Source: Leptotrichia hongkongensis
GTDB taxonomy: Bacteria; Fusobacteriota; Fusobacteriia; Fusobacteriales; Leptotrichiaceae
Length of the DNA: 64,000 bases
Direction: 5' to 3'
NCBI RefSeq assembly: GCF_007990635.1
Contig: NZ_AP019846.1
Location: 1,302,001-1,366,000 of the forward strand
Below, piece by piece: positions 34,667-43,759 of the stretch (positions within the stretch are counted from its first letter, which is position 1; each line of letters begins with the position of its first letter). The notes under the pieces were generated by a model. The model made no database searches. It had not been told where the DNA came from and saw only the letters and a program-made list of their open reading frames with translations. A program made the translations under genes and the position numbers.

Positions 34667-35179
34667 ATGCAAGAATATTCAAGTAAAAAAGAATTGATAG
34701 ATGAAATAAATAAAAGAGCGGTATTATTTATTAATGAATTTATAGAAATAACAGATGAAAATAAAGATACTTTGGTAGAAGGAGTGGACAGAGGCCCTGC
34801 TCAGATGATTGCTTACCAGCTGGGATGGATGAATTTAATACTTTTATGGGAAGAAAAAAATAAAAATAATGAAACAGTTATTACTCCATCAGAAAATTAC
34901 AAGTGGAATAATTTAAGTGGGCTTTATCAATCATTTTATAAAAAGTATGAAAATTATTCAATAAAAAAATTAATTGCAGAATTTAATATAACCGTAAAAA
35001 AAATAACTGATTTAATTGAAATTTACACAGAAAAGGAGTTATTTGAGCAAAATCAACGACAATGGGCTTCTTCCACACCAAGCAACTGGCCAATCTGGAA
35101 ATGGATTCATACAAATACAGTCGCTCCTTTTAAAACTTTCAGGACAAAAATAAGAAAATGGAAAAAATTAAAAATTTGA
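34667..35179 (+). CDS. ClbS/DfsB family protein
   Basis: 170 residues. The four-helix-bundle features of the DinB-superfamily ClbS/DfsB group are seen: KKELIDEINKRAVLF, MIAYQLGWMNLILLWEEKN and WPIWKWIHTNTVAPFKTFR. ClbS is a cyclopropane hydrolase that protects cells from colibactin; most relatives have no known substrate. It ends the cluster that begins with the VOC gene. The next gene has its own promoter, which overlaps this stop codon. Confidence 0.85.
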   Translation: MQEYSSKKELIDEINKRAVLFINEFIEITDENKDTLVEGVDRGPAQMIAYQLGWMNLILLWEEKNKNNETVITPSENYKWNNLSGLYQSFYKKYENYSIKKLIAEFNITVKKITDLIEIYTEKELFEQNQRQWASSTPSNWPIWKWIHTNTVAPFKTFRTKIRKWKKLKI

Positions 35180-35204
35180 CTTTCTTTGTATTATAATTTA
35201 TAAT
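35176..35204 (+). promoter_or_regulatory. Promoter of the DJ-1 family gene
   Basis: TTGACT at 35176-35181 and a perfect TATAAT at 35199-35204 are 17 bp apart, giving a leader of about 100 nt. Confidence 0.7.
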
Positions 35205-35312
35205 ATTTTCAATTCTTTTAAAACTTTTTAAAATTAAACTATTAAAAATGAAATAATTTTATTTGGTTTTAAAATAGAAAGTTGATTGCAACTAAGAAAG
35301 GACAAAATGATA

Positions 35313-35927
35313 ATGAAAAATATAGTTTTTTTAATTTTAGATGAATTTGCAGACTGGGAAACTGCATTTCTAGCTTCGGCATTAAATGAAGAAAATATAA
35401 CTCAAAATTATTCAGTAAGTTATGCTTCAACTGATAAGGATGTTAAAGTATCAATGGGTAATTTAAAAATGCTGCCTGATATGACATTAGAAGAAATCAC
35501 CGAAGACAATACTGACGGATTGATTTTAATTGGAGGAAAAACTTGGAGAAATCAGAGCTTTGAAACAAACTACACAATTATTGAACTTGTAAAAAAATTT
35601 AAGAATAATCCAAATAAAGTTGTTGGGGCAATTTGTGATGCCGCTTATTTCCTTGCAACTAATGGACTTCTAAATGACTGCAAACATACTGTAAACAATC
35701 TTGCTGAAATAAAAGATAATGAAAATTATACAAATTCTGAAAATTTTGTGAAATCAGAATCAGTAATTGATGGAAAGATGGTAACTGCAAGAGGTGACAG
35801 TCCTCTTCATTTTGCAAAAGATGTAATGAAAGCGTTAGGCGATATTCCTGAAAAAAATATAAATTTCTTTTTTGATATGTATACAATTGGATTTGAAAAG
35901 GCTTTTGAAAAATATTCTAATGAATAA
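35313..35927 (+). CDS. DJ-1/PfpI family protein
   Basis: 204 residues beginning MKNIVFLILDEFADWE. The flavodoxin-like fold shows the nucleophile elbow GAICDAAYFLA with C108, and the DEFADWE acid (E16) expected to pair with it. LILIGGKTWR is the usual glycine turn. The protein resembles type 1 glutamine amidotransferase-like hydrolases and could act as a glyoxalase or deglycase; no activity can be fixed. AAAGGA lies upstream; ATG 35307 is an alternative start. Confidence 0.87.
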   Translation: MKNIVFLILDEFADWETAFLASALNEENITQNYSVSYASTDKDVKVSMGNLKMLPDMTLEEITEDNTDGLILIGGKTWRNQSFETNYTIIELVKKFKNNPNKVVGAICDAAYFLATNGLLNDCKHTVNNLAEIKDNENYTNSENFVKSESVIDGKMVTARGDSPLHFAKDVMKALGDIPEKNINFFFDMYTIGFEKAFEKYSNE

Positions 35928-35935
35928 AAAGTTAA

Positions 35936-35963
35936 AGGGAGTGACTTATTCACTCCCTATTTT
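35936..35963. terminator. Two-way terminator between the DJ-1 gene and metK
   Basis: AGGGAGTG at 35936-35943 and CACTCCCT at 35951-35958 form an 8-bp stem followed by ATTTTT on the plus strand; on the minus strand it lies 9 bp after the metK stop. Confidence 0.8.
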
Positions 35964-35967
35964 TGAA

Positions 35968-37122
35968 TTATTTTCCCAACTCTTCTTTCAATCCTTCAAC
36001 TTTATCCAATTTTTCCCAAGGTAAATCAATATCAGTTCTTCCAATATGTCCGAATGCCGCTAAATCTTGGTATCTAAATGATGGTTTTCTCAAGTTTAAT
36101 GATTTTTGGATTCCATTTGGTGTCAAGTCAAATAATTTTGCAACAGCCTCTTCAATTCTTGTTTCTTCAACTGTTCCAGTTCCAAATGTTTCTACACGAA
36201 TTGACACAGGTTCAACGACACCTATCGCATAAGACAGCTGAACTTCACATTTTGTAGCAAAACCTGCTGCAACAATATTTTTGGCAATCCATCTTGCCGC
36301 ATAAGCTGCCGATCTGTCAACTTTCGATGGATCTTTTCCAGAAAAGGCTCCTCCACCATGTCTAAAGTATCCACCATAAGTATCAATTATAATTTTTCTT
36401 CCAGTAAGTCCAGAATCTCCGTGAGGCCCTCCTATTACAAATCTTCCAGTTGGATTAATATGAAATTTTCTCACATTTTCAATATTCAAGTTATATTTTT
36501 CCAACACAGGTTTTATAACAAGCTCTTTCAAATCCTTTTCAATTTGTGTATTTGTTACATCTTCGTTATGCTGTACTGATAAAACAACTGTATCAACATT
36601 TAACAATTTTCCATTTTCATCATAAGCTAACGTAACTTGTGCCTTTGCATCTGGTCTTGCCCAGGCAAGTGTACCATTTCTAGTAATCTCAGTTAATTTT
36701 TGAATAATTCCACGTGATAATACAAGTGCCAAAGGCATTAATTCTTCAGTTTCATTAACTGCCCCTCCAAACATAATCCCCTGATCTCCAGCTCCACCTG
36801 TATCGACTCCCATCGAAATATCAGGCGACTGTGAATGAATAGTATTTAACACACCGCAGTCAGAGTCAAATCCCATTCCTGGACGGTATCCAATTTCATA
36901 AATTTTATCTCTAACAATCTTCTGAACATCCACATAAGTCTTAGTTGTAATCTCTCCCCCAACGACTACAAGCCCAGTAGTCGCAAATGTTTCACATGCC
37001 ACTCTTGAACTTTCATCATCTGCAAGACAAGCATCTAATATCGAATCTGAAATCTGATCACAGATTTTATCTGGATGTCCTGGTGATACAAATTCTGATG
37101 TAAAGTAAATTTTTTTAGCCAT
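35968..37122 (-). CDS. metK: S-adenosylmethionine synthetase
   Basis: Makes SAM from methionine and ATP. The 384 residues are the normal size; [16 protein letters not shown] near the start holds the ATP-binding histidine, then [21 protein letters not shown], the P-loop-like [15 protein letters not shown] and RTDIDLPWE at the end. Its leader carries a SAM-I riboswitch and terminator, so excess SAM shuts the gene off. TAGGAGGAAA precedes the ATG. Confidence 0.98.
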   Translation of the reverse strand: MAKKIYFTSEFVSPGHPDKICDQISDSILDACLADDESSRVACETFATTGLVVVGGEITTKTYVDVQKIVRDKIYEIGYRPGMGFDSDCGVLNTIHSQSPDISMGVDTGGAGDQGIMFGGAVNETEELMPLALVLSRGIIQKLTEITRNGTLAWARPDAKAQVTLAYDENGKLLNVDTVVLSVQHNEDVTNTQIEKDLKELVIKPVLEKYNLNIENVRKFHINPTGRFVIGGPHGDSGLTGRKIIIDTYGGYFRHGGGAFSGKDPSKVDRSAAYAARWIAKNIVAAGFATKCEVQLSYAIGVVEPVSIRVETFGTGTVEETRIEEAVAKLFDLTPNGIQKSLNLRKPSFRYQDLAAFGHIGRTDIDLPWEKLDKVEGLKEELGK

Positions 37123-37221
37123 TTTCTTTCCTCCTAATTTTTTCTATAAACACAACTTAATTTACAACAATCAATCTTAAAACTTATAATTTCCAATTTC
37201 AATACATAAAATATTTTGACT

Positions 37222-37252
37222 TAAAAAAAATCTCTTCCTAGAAAGGAAGAGA
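37222..37252 (-). terminator. Riboswitch expression-platform terminator
   Basis: On the minus strand TCTCTTCCT (complement of 37244-37252) and AGGAAGAGA (complement of 37231-37239) make a 9-bp stem with a 4-nt loop, then TTTTTTTT. It lies just after the SAM aptamer and 100 bp before metK, as expected for transcriptional attenuation. Confidence 0.88.
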
Positions 37253-37259
37253 ATTGTTT

Positions 37260-37353
37260 CTTATCTTCGCATTCATATGCCGGACTTAGCACCTTGTAAT
37301 TACAGGTTGCTGGATACTCAAATGGGCCGTTCCCTAATATCTCTCTTGATAAG
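37260..37353 (-). promoter_or_regulatory. SAM-I (S-box) riboswitch aptamer
   Basis: Read on the minus strand: CTTATCAAGAGAGAT opens the closing stem P1, followed by AGGGAACGGCCC, CCAGCAACCTG, CAAGGTGCTAAGTCCGGC and GCGAAGATAAG, which closes P1. These are the conserved S-box blocks in order (a usual S-box reads AGAGGTGGAGGGA at the second block; here it is AGAGATATTAGGGA). It controls metK through the terminator just downstream. Confidence 0.93.
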
Positions 37354-37409
37354 TTTTATTAAATTGTATTATAATTTATTTGATTTTCAAATAACTTTAT
37401 TGTAAAACA

Positions 37410-37438
37410 AGTATATAATATTTTTTTACAAATGTCAA
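37410..37438 (-). promoter_or_regulatory. metK promoter
   Basis: On the minus strand a perfect TTGACA (complement of 37433-37438) and TATACT (complement of 37410-37415) are 17 bp apart; the transcript would start about 50 nt before the SAM aptamer. Confidence 0.8.
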
Positions 37439-37466
37439 TATTAAAAAATTTTTATTTCCTGTATTT

Positions 37467-38669
37467 TTATTTATTGTATTCTGCCGCTTTTTTCTTCATA
37501 ATTTCATCAATATTTACATCTGAAGATTTTTCGTCAGATTTTACTGTTTGTACAGGTTGCTGCTGCTTAACTGTACTTGGTTTTTCAGCTTTAATTTCAA
37601 CTTTTGAAGCTTCTTCTGCTTTACTTTTACTTTTTACGTTATTAAGAGTGCTTTCTGTCAAGCTTTGAGATGAGTTTACATTTCCTAGGAATGTTTTTGG
37701 CTGTTTGTCATTTTTCTTTTCTTCAACTACTCCACCCTTTTCAATTCTTTCAACAGTAGCCGCAGCATTTTTATCTCCATTTTTTGCAGCTATTTTATAC
37801 CATTTCAAAGCCTCTGTCATATTATTTTGTTGATGGTATGACATTGCGATTGGCATTGCAAGTCCTTTATTCCCAGCATTATACGCTTTTAAAAGGTATG
37901 GACGTGATTCAGTCTGTTTACCGCCATCATATAAAATTGCTCCAATTTCATAATTTGCCTCTTTAACACCACGGTTTGCAGCCTTTTGGAACCATTTCAT
38001 CGCTTCTGACTCATTTTTAAGTTCTTTATTTAAAAGTGCCACACGTATGTCAGCTTCCTTTATCCCAGCATTATATGCTTTTTCAAATTCCACTTTAGCT
38101 TCTTTATATCTTTTTGCTTTTATTAAATCAATACCTCTATTGTATGCTTCTGCACCAGGACGCATTTTTATTTGTCTCATTTGCTGTCTACCAGCAGTCG
38201 TTGTAGAACCTTTTGGAAGTCTTGCAATCAATTTATTTGCTTCTGCCATATTTCCTTCTTCTTTAAAAATCACAGCCAAGTTATAAATTGCTTCGGGATA
38301 GTTTTTATCTACACCATATTGTAAAATTTGTTTAACTTTATCCATATTTTTTAAATTATAATAAAGCTGTGCTAGCGACATAATTGATTCCTTATCTCCA
38401 TTTTGAGCTTTTGTCAATGCTTCCGAAACTTTTGCAGGATCAATTTGATTGTCAATTAAATTTTGCTGTTCCTCAGGAGTTAAATTTTGTATATTTGGAT
38501 TTCCTTGAGCCTGTCCTCCAAGATTAAAAATATCAGTATTAATGTCCTTATTTTGTTGCTGTTGTGTCTGCTGATTATTTTTCTTATTATCCTTTTTCTT
38601 TTTAAAGCAAGAAACTGACATCATACCAATAGCTAAAATTACTACCACTAACATTATTTTTCTTTTCAT
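37467..38669 (-). CDS. TPR/Sel1-repeat lipoprotein
   Basis: 400 residues. A lipoprotein signal ends at C21 (MMSVSC), followed by a Lys/Asn/Gln-rich linker. About residues 70-300 hold TPR or Sel1-like repeats: ESIMSLAQLYYNLKNMDK, PEAIYNLAVIFKEEGNM, EAYNRGIDLIKAKRYKEAK, EAMKWFQKAANRGV and EALKWYKIAAKNGD. The C-terminal 100 residues are a low-complexity charged tail. Such proteins are protein-binding scaffolds in the envelope. The start is taken at the signal peptide's MKRKIM. No terminator was seen on the way out. Confidence 0.82.
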   Translation of the reverse strand: MKRKIMLVVVILAIGMMSVSCFKKKKDNKKNNQQTQQQQNKDINTDIFNLGGQAQGNPNIQNLTPEEQQNLIDNQIDPAKVSEALTKAQNGDKESIMSLAQLYYNLKNMDKVKQILQYGVDKNYPEAIYNLAVIFKEEGNMAEANKLIARLPKGSTTTAGRQQMRQIKMRPGAEAYNRGIDLIKAKRYKEAKVEFEKAYNAGIKEADIRVALLNKELKNESEAMKWFQKAANRGVKEANYEIGAILYDGGKQTESRPYLLKAYNAGNKGLAMPIAMSYHQQNNMTEALKWYKIAAKNGDKNAAATVERIEKGGVVEEKKNDKQPKTFLGNVNSSQSLTESTLNNVKSKSKAEEASKVEIKAEKPSTVKQQQPVQTVKSDEKSSDVNIDEIMKKKAAEYNK

Positions 38670-38749
38670 TCGTTTCTCATTCCTCTCTTTCAAATTCTTT
38701 TTATTTTTATAATTTTTTAATTTAATATATTTTCTATATATTTTTTCAT

Positions 38750-40399
38750 CTAAAATGATCCTAATTGTGCTGCATCTAAAATTTTATACATAAAATCTGC
38801 ACTTGCCTTCGTAGTTGGCTCATCATCAAAGTTTATGGTAAACAAACCATCCTTATTTTCCCATAATCTATCAAAATATGTATAAATATCTTTTGTCAGC
38901 TTAGAATTATTATTTGTCAAAATTCTAAAATTAGCATCCATTATATAACCACGTATATTTTTTTTGATTAAATTAGCCGAACCTGTATGTATTATAACAT
39001 TGCCATCTGTTTTTTTGATTAGTGTTATCTTTGTGTGATATTGCTCATTATTCGTAAAATACCATTTCACTTCTATTTTATTTTTAGTTTTTTTCTTCAA
39101 TTTCTTAGAAACAGGTTTGTTAGGCAGTCCGTTCGTACTCATTCCAAAAGCATCTCTACTTCTATCAAAAATAATCCGAACTTTTACACCACGATTTGCA
39201 GCTTTTATCAATCTATCGACAACACCTTTATCAGCCAGAAAATACATACCCATAAGTATTTCATCCCCTGCTCTCGCACTGTCAATATCCTTATCCAGAT
39301 GCTCTCCTATTTTTGCCTCTGTCACAAACTGAAGCTGATACTTATTATTTTCATCATCAAATCTTGTAATCGTATCTCCATTTTTCTGATTTTCGTTTTC
39401 AGAATTTTGACTTTTTTCAGGAAGTTCTCCAGTTTGTGAAAATCTTCTTGTTTCCTCTTCCACAAATTCTTTCTTCTTATTCTCAATTTCTTTAACTTGT
39501 TTTTCAGTTTCACTTTCAGAAAAATTATTTGTCTCACTTGTCTGATTATCCGTTAAATTTCCAATTTGTATATTATTTATTTTATTTTCCTGTTTCTCAG
39601 TTACATCAATCTTCCCATCTGAAAATTCAGCCACAAGCTGTAATCCATGCAGAACATCCTTTGTAATTTCTCCATTAGCCGATATTGCCACATTTTCATG
39701 AAAATAGCTAGGATCGTGAATATTAGCACTTGAAACTACAACATTTTCCTCATTTAAAAATATTTTTCTGTGATCGGCCTTTACATTCAATGCCCTCAAT
39801 AAATTTCTCAAAGTCAATTTAGGCCACATAGGCCCGTAAAAGTTCCCAATCCATCCTTTCCCCTGCGGATTTCCGTGAGGTGCAATCAATGTTCTCCAAA
39901 TTGGCGAATACCAAGGGAAAGTATCCTTCAGCTTAAAAATATCCACCATTATAACATCAATCCCAGCATTTTTCATATCCGTAATAAACGGATGCTCAAA
40001 AGCCCCGTATAAATTATTATTCTCATCTGAAAGCACATATACCTTCAAATCAGGATTTTCCATCTTCTTTTTAATAAGCCTTCTTGTATACTCCTTAGCA
40101 AACTCTGGAAAATGCTCTTTATCCTTATTATAGATATCATTAAACAAAAACATCTCCACAATCAGATAATCCTTTGCTTCATCCACAACCTTATAAGTCG
40201 CCTCCCAAATCTTCCTGTCATATCGAATATTCCCATCCTTATCCAGATAAGTCAAATCATAATGAAACTCGACGTTATCACTATCTCTCAATGGACCTTC
40301 ATAATTTACTCCAAGTGGAGGAGTTTTTATTGTGGAACATGAAATTGTAAAGGCTGTTAAAATACCAATTAATAAATACTTTTTTCTTCTTAAATTCAT
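38750..40399 (-). CDS. Phospholipase D-like lipoprotein
   Basis: 549 residues with a lipoprotein signal ending at C21 (FTISC). Two PLD-like modules follow. The first (about 50-265) has HRKIFLNEENVVVSSANIHD, the second (about 365-540) has YHTKITLIKKTDG and HTGSANL. Both keep the HxK core but lack the usual aspartate of HxKxxxxD, so catalysis is uncertain. A Glu/Asn-rich linker of about 80 residues separates them. The family includes cardiolipin synthases and other phosphotransferases; an envelope lipid role is likely but unproven. Confidence 0.82.
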   Translation of the reverse strand: MNLRRKKYLLIGILTAFTISCSTIKTPPLGVNYEGPLRDSDNVEFHYDLTYLDKDGNIRYDRKIWEATYKVVDEAKDYLIVEMFLFNDIYNKDKEHFPEFAKEYTRRLIKKKMENPDLKVYVLSDENNNLYGAFEHPFITDMKNAGIDVIMVDIFKLKDTFPWYSPIWRTLIAPHGNPQGKGWIGNFYGPMWPKLTLRNLLRALNVKADHRKIFLNEENVVVSSANIHDPSYFHENVAISANGEITKDVLHGLQLVAEFSDGKIDVTEKQENKINNIQIGNLTDNQTSETNNFSESETEKQVKEIENKKKEFVEEETRRFSQTGELPEKSQNSENENQKNGDTITRFDDENNKYQLQFVTEAKIGEHLDKDIDSARAGDEILMGMYFLADKGVVDRLIKAANRGVKVRIIFDRSRDAFGMSTNGLPNKPVSKKLKKKTKNKIEVKWYFTNNEQYHTKITLIKKTDGNVIIHTGSANLIKKNIRGYIMDANFRILTNNNSKLTKDIYTYFDRLWENKDGLFTINFDDEPTTKASADFMYKILDAAQLGSF

Positions 40400-40480
40400 T
40401 AATTTATTCTCTCCTTCACTATTTTAAATTTATTTTTTTATTCTCAATTTAATCATCCTTTTTTATTTTTACCCAAATTT

Positions 40481-41848
40481 CTAACTAACTAGATTGTTTA
40501 TCCACTTCTTGCTCTTCAATCTCCAAATACACGGAAATATTTTTATAATTTCATCACTACATGAAAGTAAATATACAAATACAACTGGAAATCCTAAATA
40601 TAATCCAGAAAAATATGTTACTGGAATTGCAATAAACCAAAGCGGAATCAAATCAACAAACATTGTCCAGAGCGTATCCCCTCCTGAACGTAAAATTCCA
40701 ACTAACAGCTGTAAACTTATTGCTTTTACAAAAATTACAAATACCTCCGCCTTTACAACCTCTTTTGCTAACGGATAACTTTTTTCATTTACATGTTGCA
40801 GAATAAATGGACTGAAAACAAATACAATTGCTCCAATAATAATTCCTGAAATAACAGCTACCTTTAATAAAATTATTGAATAGTCATAAGCATTTTCTTC
40901 TCTTCCAGCACCAATCTCATTACCAATTATAGCCGAAGTTGCACTCGAAAGTCCAAATAACAATGTCAATACAAGACTGCTAATTGATTTTACAACCTGA
41001 ACGGCAGCCGCAAAATTTGTCCCCATTCTTCCAAAAATCATTACATATACACTTGCTCCAAGTACCCACAATATTTCATGAATAAACACAGGAAGCGATA
41101 TTTTCATAACTTTTACAAAAAATTCCATTGACAAATCAAATAATTCATTTATTTTCCCTGCAATTGGCAATTTTAACTTGTAAATTATATAAATTATATA
41201 AAAAGTACTTATAATTCTCGCAATAACTGTTGCAACTGCAGCACCACGTACTCCCATCGCAGGAAATCCAAAATGTCCAAAAATCAGAACATAGTTAATA
41301 AACACATTTATCAAAAGCCCTATTACACTTGAGTAAAATGAATATTTGGTTTTCCCTATTGCACGAAGTTGCATATTAAAGGCAAAACCAACTCCCACAA
41401 GTGGATAAGTCCACGCTACTATACGTAAATATGAAGCCCCTATTTCTATAACTTTTTTATCATTTGTGAATACTGAAATTACAAGTTTTGGCGTAAATAA
41501 TCCTGTAAAAAGAAATAGCAGCGAAAATAAAAACCCTACAATTATTGTTATCCCAAGACATTTCTTCAGATTTTTGTAATCCTTATTCCCAAAATACTGA
41601 GCTGCCAAAATTCCACCGCCACTATTCATCCCAAAAAGTGAAGTCATAAAAATCATAAACATCTGATTTGCAAAACCTAATCCTGCAACAGCAACTGTCC
41701 CCAGTCCAAGCGTTACAATTTCTTTCCCCACCATAAACATATCAACAAAGTTCATAAGTGCATAAATCATATTTTCAATTGCCACAGGCAACCCAATATT
41801 AAGCACTTTTTTATAAACAAACTTCTTATTCAATATTTTTTCTTTCAT
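40481..41848 (-). CDS. MATE family efflux transporter
   Basis: 455 residues, twelve membrane helices in two pseudo-symmetric halves. MATE hallmarks: IGLPVAIENMIYALMNFVD in helix 1 and the second-half start SLPVFIHEILWVLG. Members pump cationic drugs or metabolites out in exchange for Na+ or H+. The N-terminal 20 residues are charged. The gene is alone, 80 bp from the phospholipase D gene, without a recognisable local regulator. Confidence 0.9.
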   Translation of the reverse strand: MKEKILNKKFVYKKVLNIGLPVAIENMIYALMNFVDMFMVGKEIVTLGLGTVAVAGLGFANQMFMIFMTSLFGMNSGGGILAAQYFGNKDYKNLKKCLGITIIVGFLFSLLFLFTGLFTPKLVISVFTNDKKVIEIGASYLRIVAWTYPLVGVGFAFNMQLRAIGKTKYSFYSSVIGLLINVFINYVLIFGHFGFPAMGVRGAAVATVIARIISTFYIIYIIYKLKLPIAGKINELFDLSMEFFVKVMKISLPVFIHEILWVLGASVYVMIFGRMGTNFAAAVQVVKSISSLVLTLLFGLSSATSAIIGNEIGAGREENAYDYSIILLKVAVISGIIIGAIVFVFSPFILQHVNEKSYPLAKEVVKAEVFVIFVKAISLQLLVGILRSGGDTLWTMFVDLIPLWFIAIPVTYFSGLYLGFPVVFVYLLSCSDEIIKIFPCIWRLKSKKWINNLVS

Positions 41849-41956
41849 TTATTTCCTTTCTTTTTCATTGATACTTTTTTAGATTTTCTCAACAGTTTCA
41901 GTTTACTTGATAATATTTTTTCCTAACAAAATAAATTTTAACTTTAACAAATTTAT

Positions 41957-42841
41957 TTAATAATCTAAATCCTCCAATGTTGAATATTCTGAAAATATCA
42001 ACAAATGATCTGACACATATTTCTTTATTATAGCATAGTTATTATTTTTTATAAAGTTATAAACTCCAAAATTTCCAGTAAATTCTTTTGTTTTTTCAAA
42101 ATTTATGAAAAAATTATCATAAGAACTTACAAGTTTACTATCCGAAAGTGTGGTCAAATTTTCTTCAGGATTTAAAATATACTTGACGTTATATTTATCA
42201 GTCATATTTTTAAAAGCCATATTGTCAGCAGGCGTATTAAAATCCCCAGCGATAATTATATCATCCTCATCTGTCAATTTAGAAAAATATTCATAAACAT
42301 TGACATAATTTGCTGCCTCAAGCAGTCTATGCTTTTCTTTATCACCAAAAACCGAATGTGCAATAACATAAACAAAATCAAAGTTTCCTGCTTTAAAATA
42401 TGCACCATACGGCTCTCTCATAAACTCATTCTCATCCTTTTCCTTATAAAATCCAAGCTCTCTCGCTTCAGAAAATCTACTTTTCCTATAAATAAATGCA
42501 AAATATTCACGATAATTTTCACTTCCTACAGAATTTTCCGAAATAATATAATCCCATTTCTCTTTTGTCAACTTTTCCAAATACGCCTGAACTTTCTTAA
42601 CTCCTTTCTCATTCATAACCTCTTCTATCCCAATTAAATCAAACTTTTCTAAAATTTTCGCAAGTGTCCGATAATCTTTTTGTTTCTCACCAAGACGCAT
42701 AGCATTAAATGATGCAACTAAAATTCTATTCTCATCTCTATTTACATCAATTGTCTCATTTATCTTTTCTTTTCTAAAACAAGAAAATATTCCCAAAACT
42801 AAAAATACAAAAACTAACCCTCTAATTATTTTATTCTTCAT
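41957..42841 (-). CDS. Endonuclease/exonuclease/phosphatase-fold lipoprotein
   Basis: 294 residues; lipoprotein signal with C21 (GIFSC). The DNase I-like fold has NAMRLGEKQKD (first metal site), LIGIEEVMN with the catalytic Glu, IAHSVFGD, IIAGDFNTPAD (Asp/Asn pair) and the final SDHLLI motif with the catalytic His. Such exported proteins are nucleases or phosphatases; the substrate is unknown. AGGGG lies 9 bp before the ATG at 42841. It follows a frameshifted PH-like gene by 22 bp. Confidence 0.88.
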   Translation of the reverse strand: MKNKIIRGLVFVFLVLGIFSCFRKEKINETIDVNRDENRILVASFNAMRLGEKQKDYRTLAKILEKFDLIGIEEVMNEKGVKKVQAYLEKLTKEKWDYIISENSVGSENYREYFAFIYRKSRFSEARELGFYKEKDENEFMREPYGAYFKAGNFDFVYVIAHSVFGDKEKHRLLEAANYVNVYEYFSKLTDEDDIIIAGDFNTPADNMAFKNMTDKYNVKYILNPEENLTTLSDSKLVSSYDNFFINFEKTKEFTGNFGVYNFIKNNNYAIIKKYVSDHLLIFSEYSTLEDLDY

Positions 42842-42863
42842 CTCAATCAACCCCTTGATTTTT

Positions 42864-43427
42864 TTATTTATTTTCTAAAATATTATTATACTCTTTCTCT
42901 TCTACAACAAACTCTATTTTCTTTTCCTGACATATTTTCCGTATTTGTAAAAAAATTGCTAAATAATTTTGAGAATAATCTCTTTTTATAAAAAATACAA
43001 AAAATTTTTATATTTACTACCATTTTTTTGAATCATTATTATTCTTTTATCATTTAAAGATTTTGGATGTGTCATTTTTATTATCTTTATATCTTCATAA
43101 GAAAATTTCTTTTTATCAATCGCAATTTCAAAGTCATTTAAAATTAATCTGCTCGGAGAATTTATTATCTGAAAATACGTTTTCCAATGTTTAAAACCTT
43201 GATATACAAAAATAAAAATATTGAAATTGGCGCTGTAGAATAAATATTTTGCAACAGAAATTGGTATTGTTAATTTAAAAGCTAAGGCAATTACTAGAAA
43301 AACATAATAAAAGCCTTCATGATTCCTGTTGTTATATAAAAAATTGTAACCTTTATTAAATTAGACCTCTGTATTTTACTCTTTTTTAAAAATGAATAAT
43401 CTCCTAATTCAAAAATTTTTCTTCCAT
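42864..43427 (-). pseudogene. PH-like membrane protein gene with three frameshifts
   Basis: No single frame is long, but joining three frame switches gives a coherent protein of about 187 residues: a charged start (MEEKIFELGDYSFLKK), two helices (VTIFYITTGIMKAF and VFLVIALAFKLTIPI), a PH-like part (RLILNDFEIAIDKKKFSYED) and an end AIFLQIRKICQEKKIEFVVE. Each switch is a missing base in a run: A5 near 43417, T4 near 43296, T6 near 43003. The end matches RNWCFENGVEF of the protein at 44519-45517, so it is a paralogue. AAAGGTG precedes the ATG at 43427. Confidence 0.72.
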
Positions 43428-43446
43428 AAATTTCACCTTTCTTTTC

Positions 43447-43743
43447 TTATTTTTCTATCTTAAATTCAATATTATTCATAACACACCATTTTGGTATTTC
43501 TTCCAAGATTTCCAAAAATTTCTTTCGTTCCCTCTTAACCAATTCGTAATCTAGCATTTTTGTAAAAGTTATACCAAAATTACAACGTATATCCTCACTT
43601 CTCTTAGATATTCTAAACTCCAAATTATATTTACTCGCTTTATCCACAGCCATACTCATAATTTCCTCAGCTTTTATTCTGTTAATATTATATCCAAAGT
43701 TTATAACTATTCTATCTTGATAAAAAGCTATACTGTAAATCAT
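43447..43743 (-). CDS. Unknown protein, 98 aa; probably the C-terminal part of the preceding gene
   Basis: 98 residues beginning MIYSIAFYQDRIVINFGYN and ending EEIPKWCVMNNIEFKIEK, the same ending pattern as in the two PH-like proteins around it. There is no proper ribosome site (GGAAG lies only two bases from the ATG). Reading two A runs just upstream (A7 and A5 at about 43747-43770) as one base longer would join it in frame to the 240-residue gene at 43760-44482. I therefore think these are one protein of about 345 residues, but report them apart. Confidence 0.55.
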   Translation of the reverse strand: MIYSIAFYQDRIVINFGYNINRIKAEEIMSMAVDKASKYNLEFRISKRSEDIRCNFGITFTKMLDYELVKRERKKFLEILEEIPKWCVMNNIEFKIEK

Positions 43744-43759
43744 TGCTTCCAGCTTTTTC

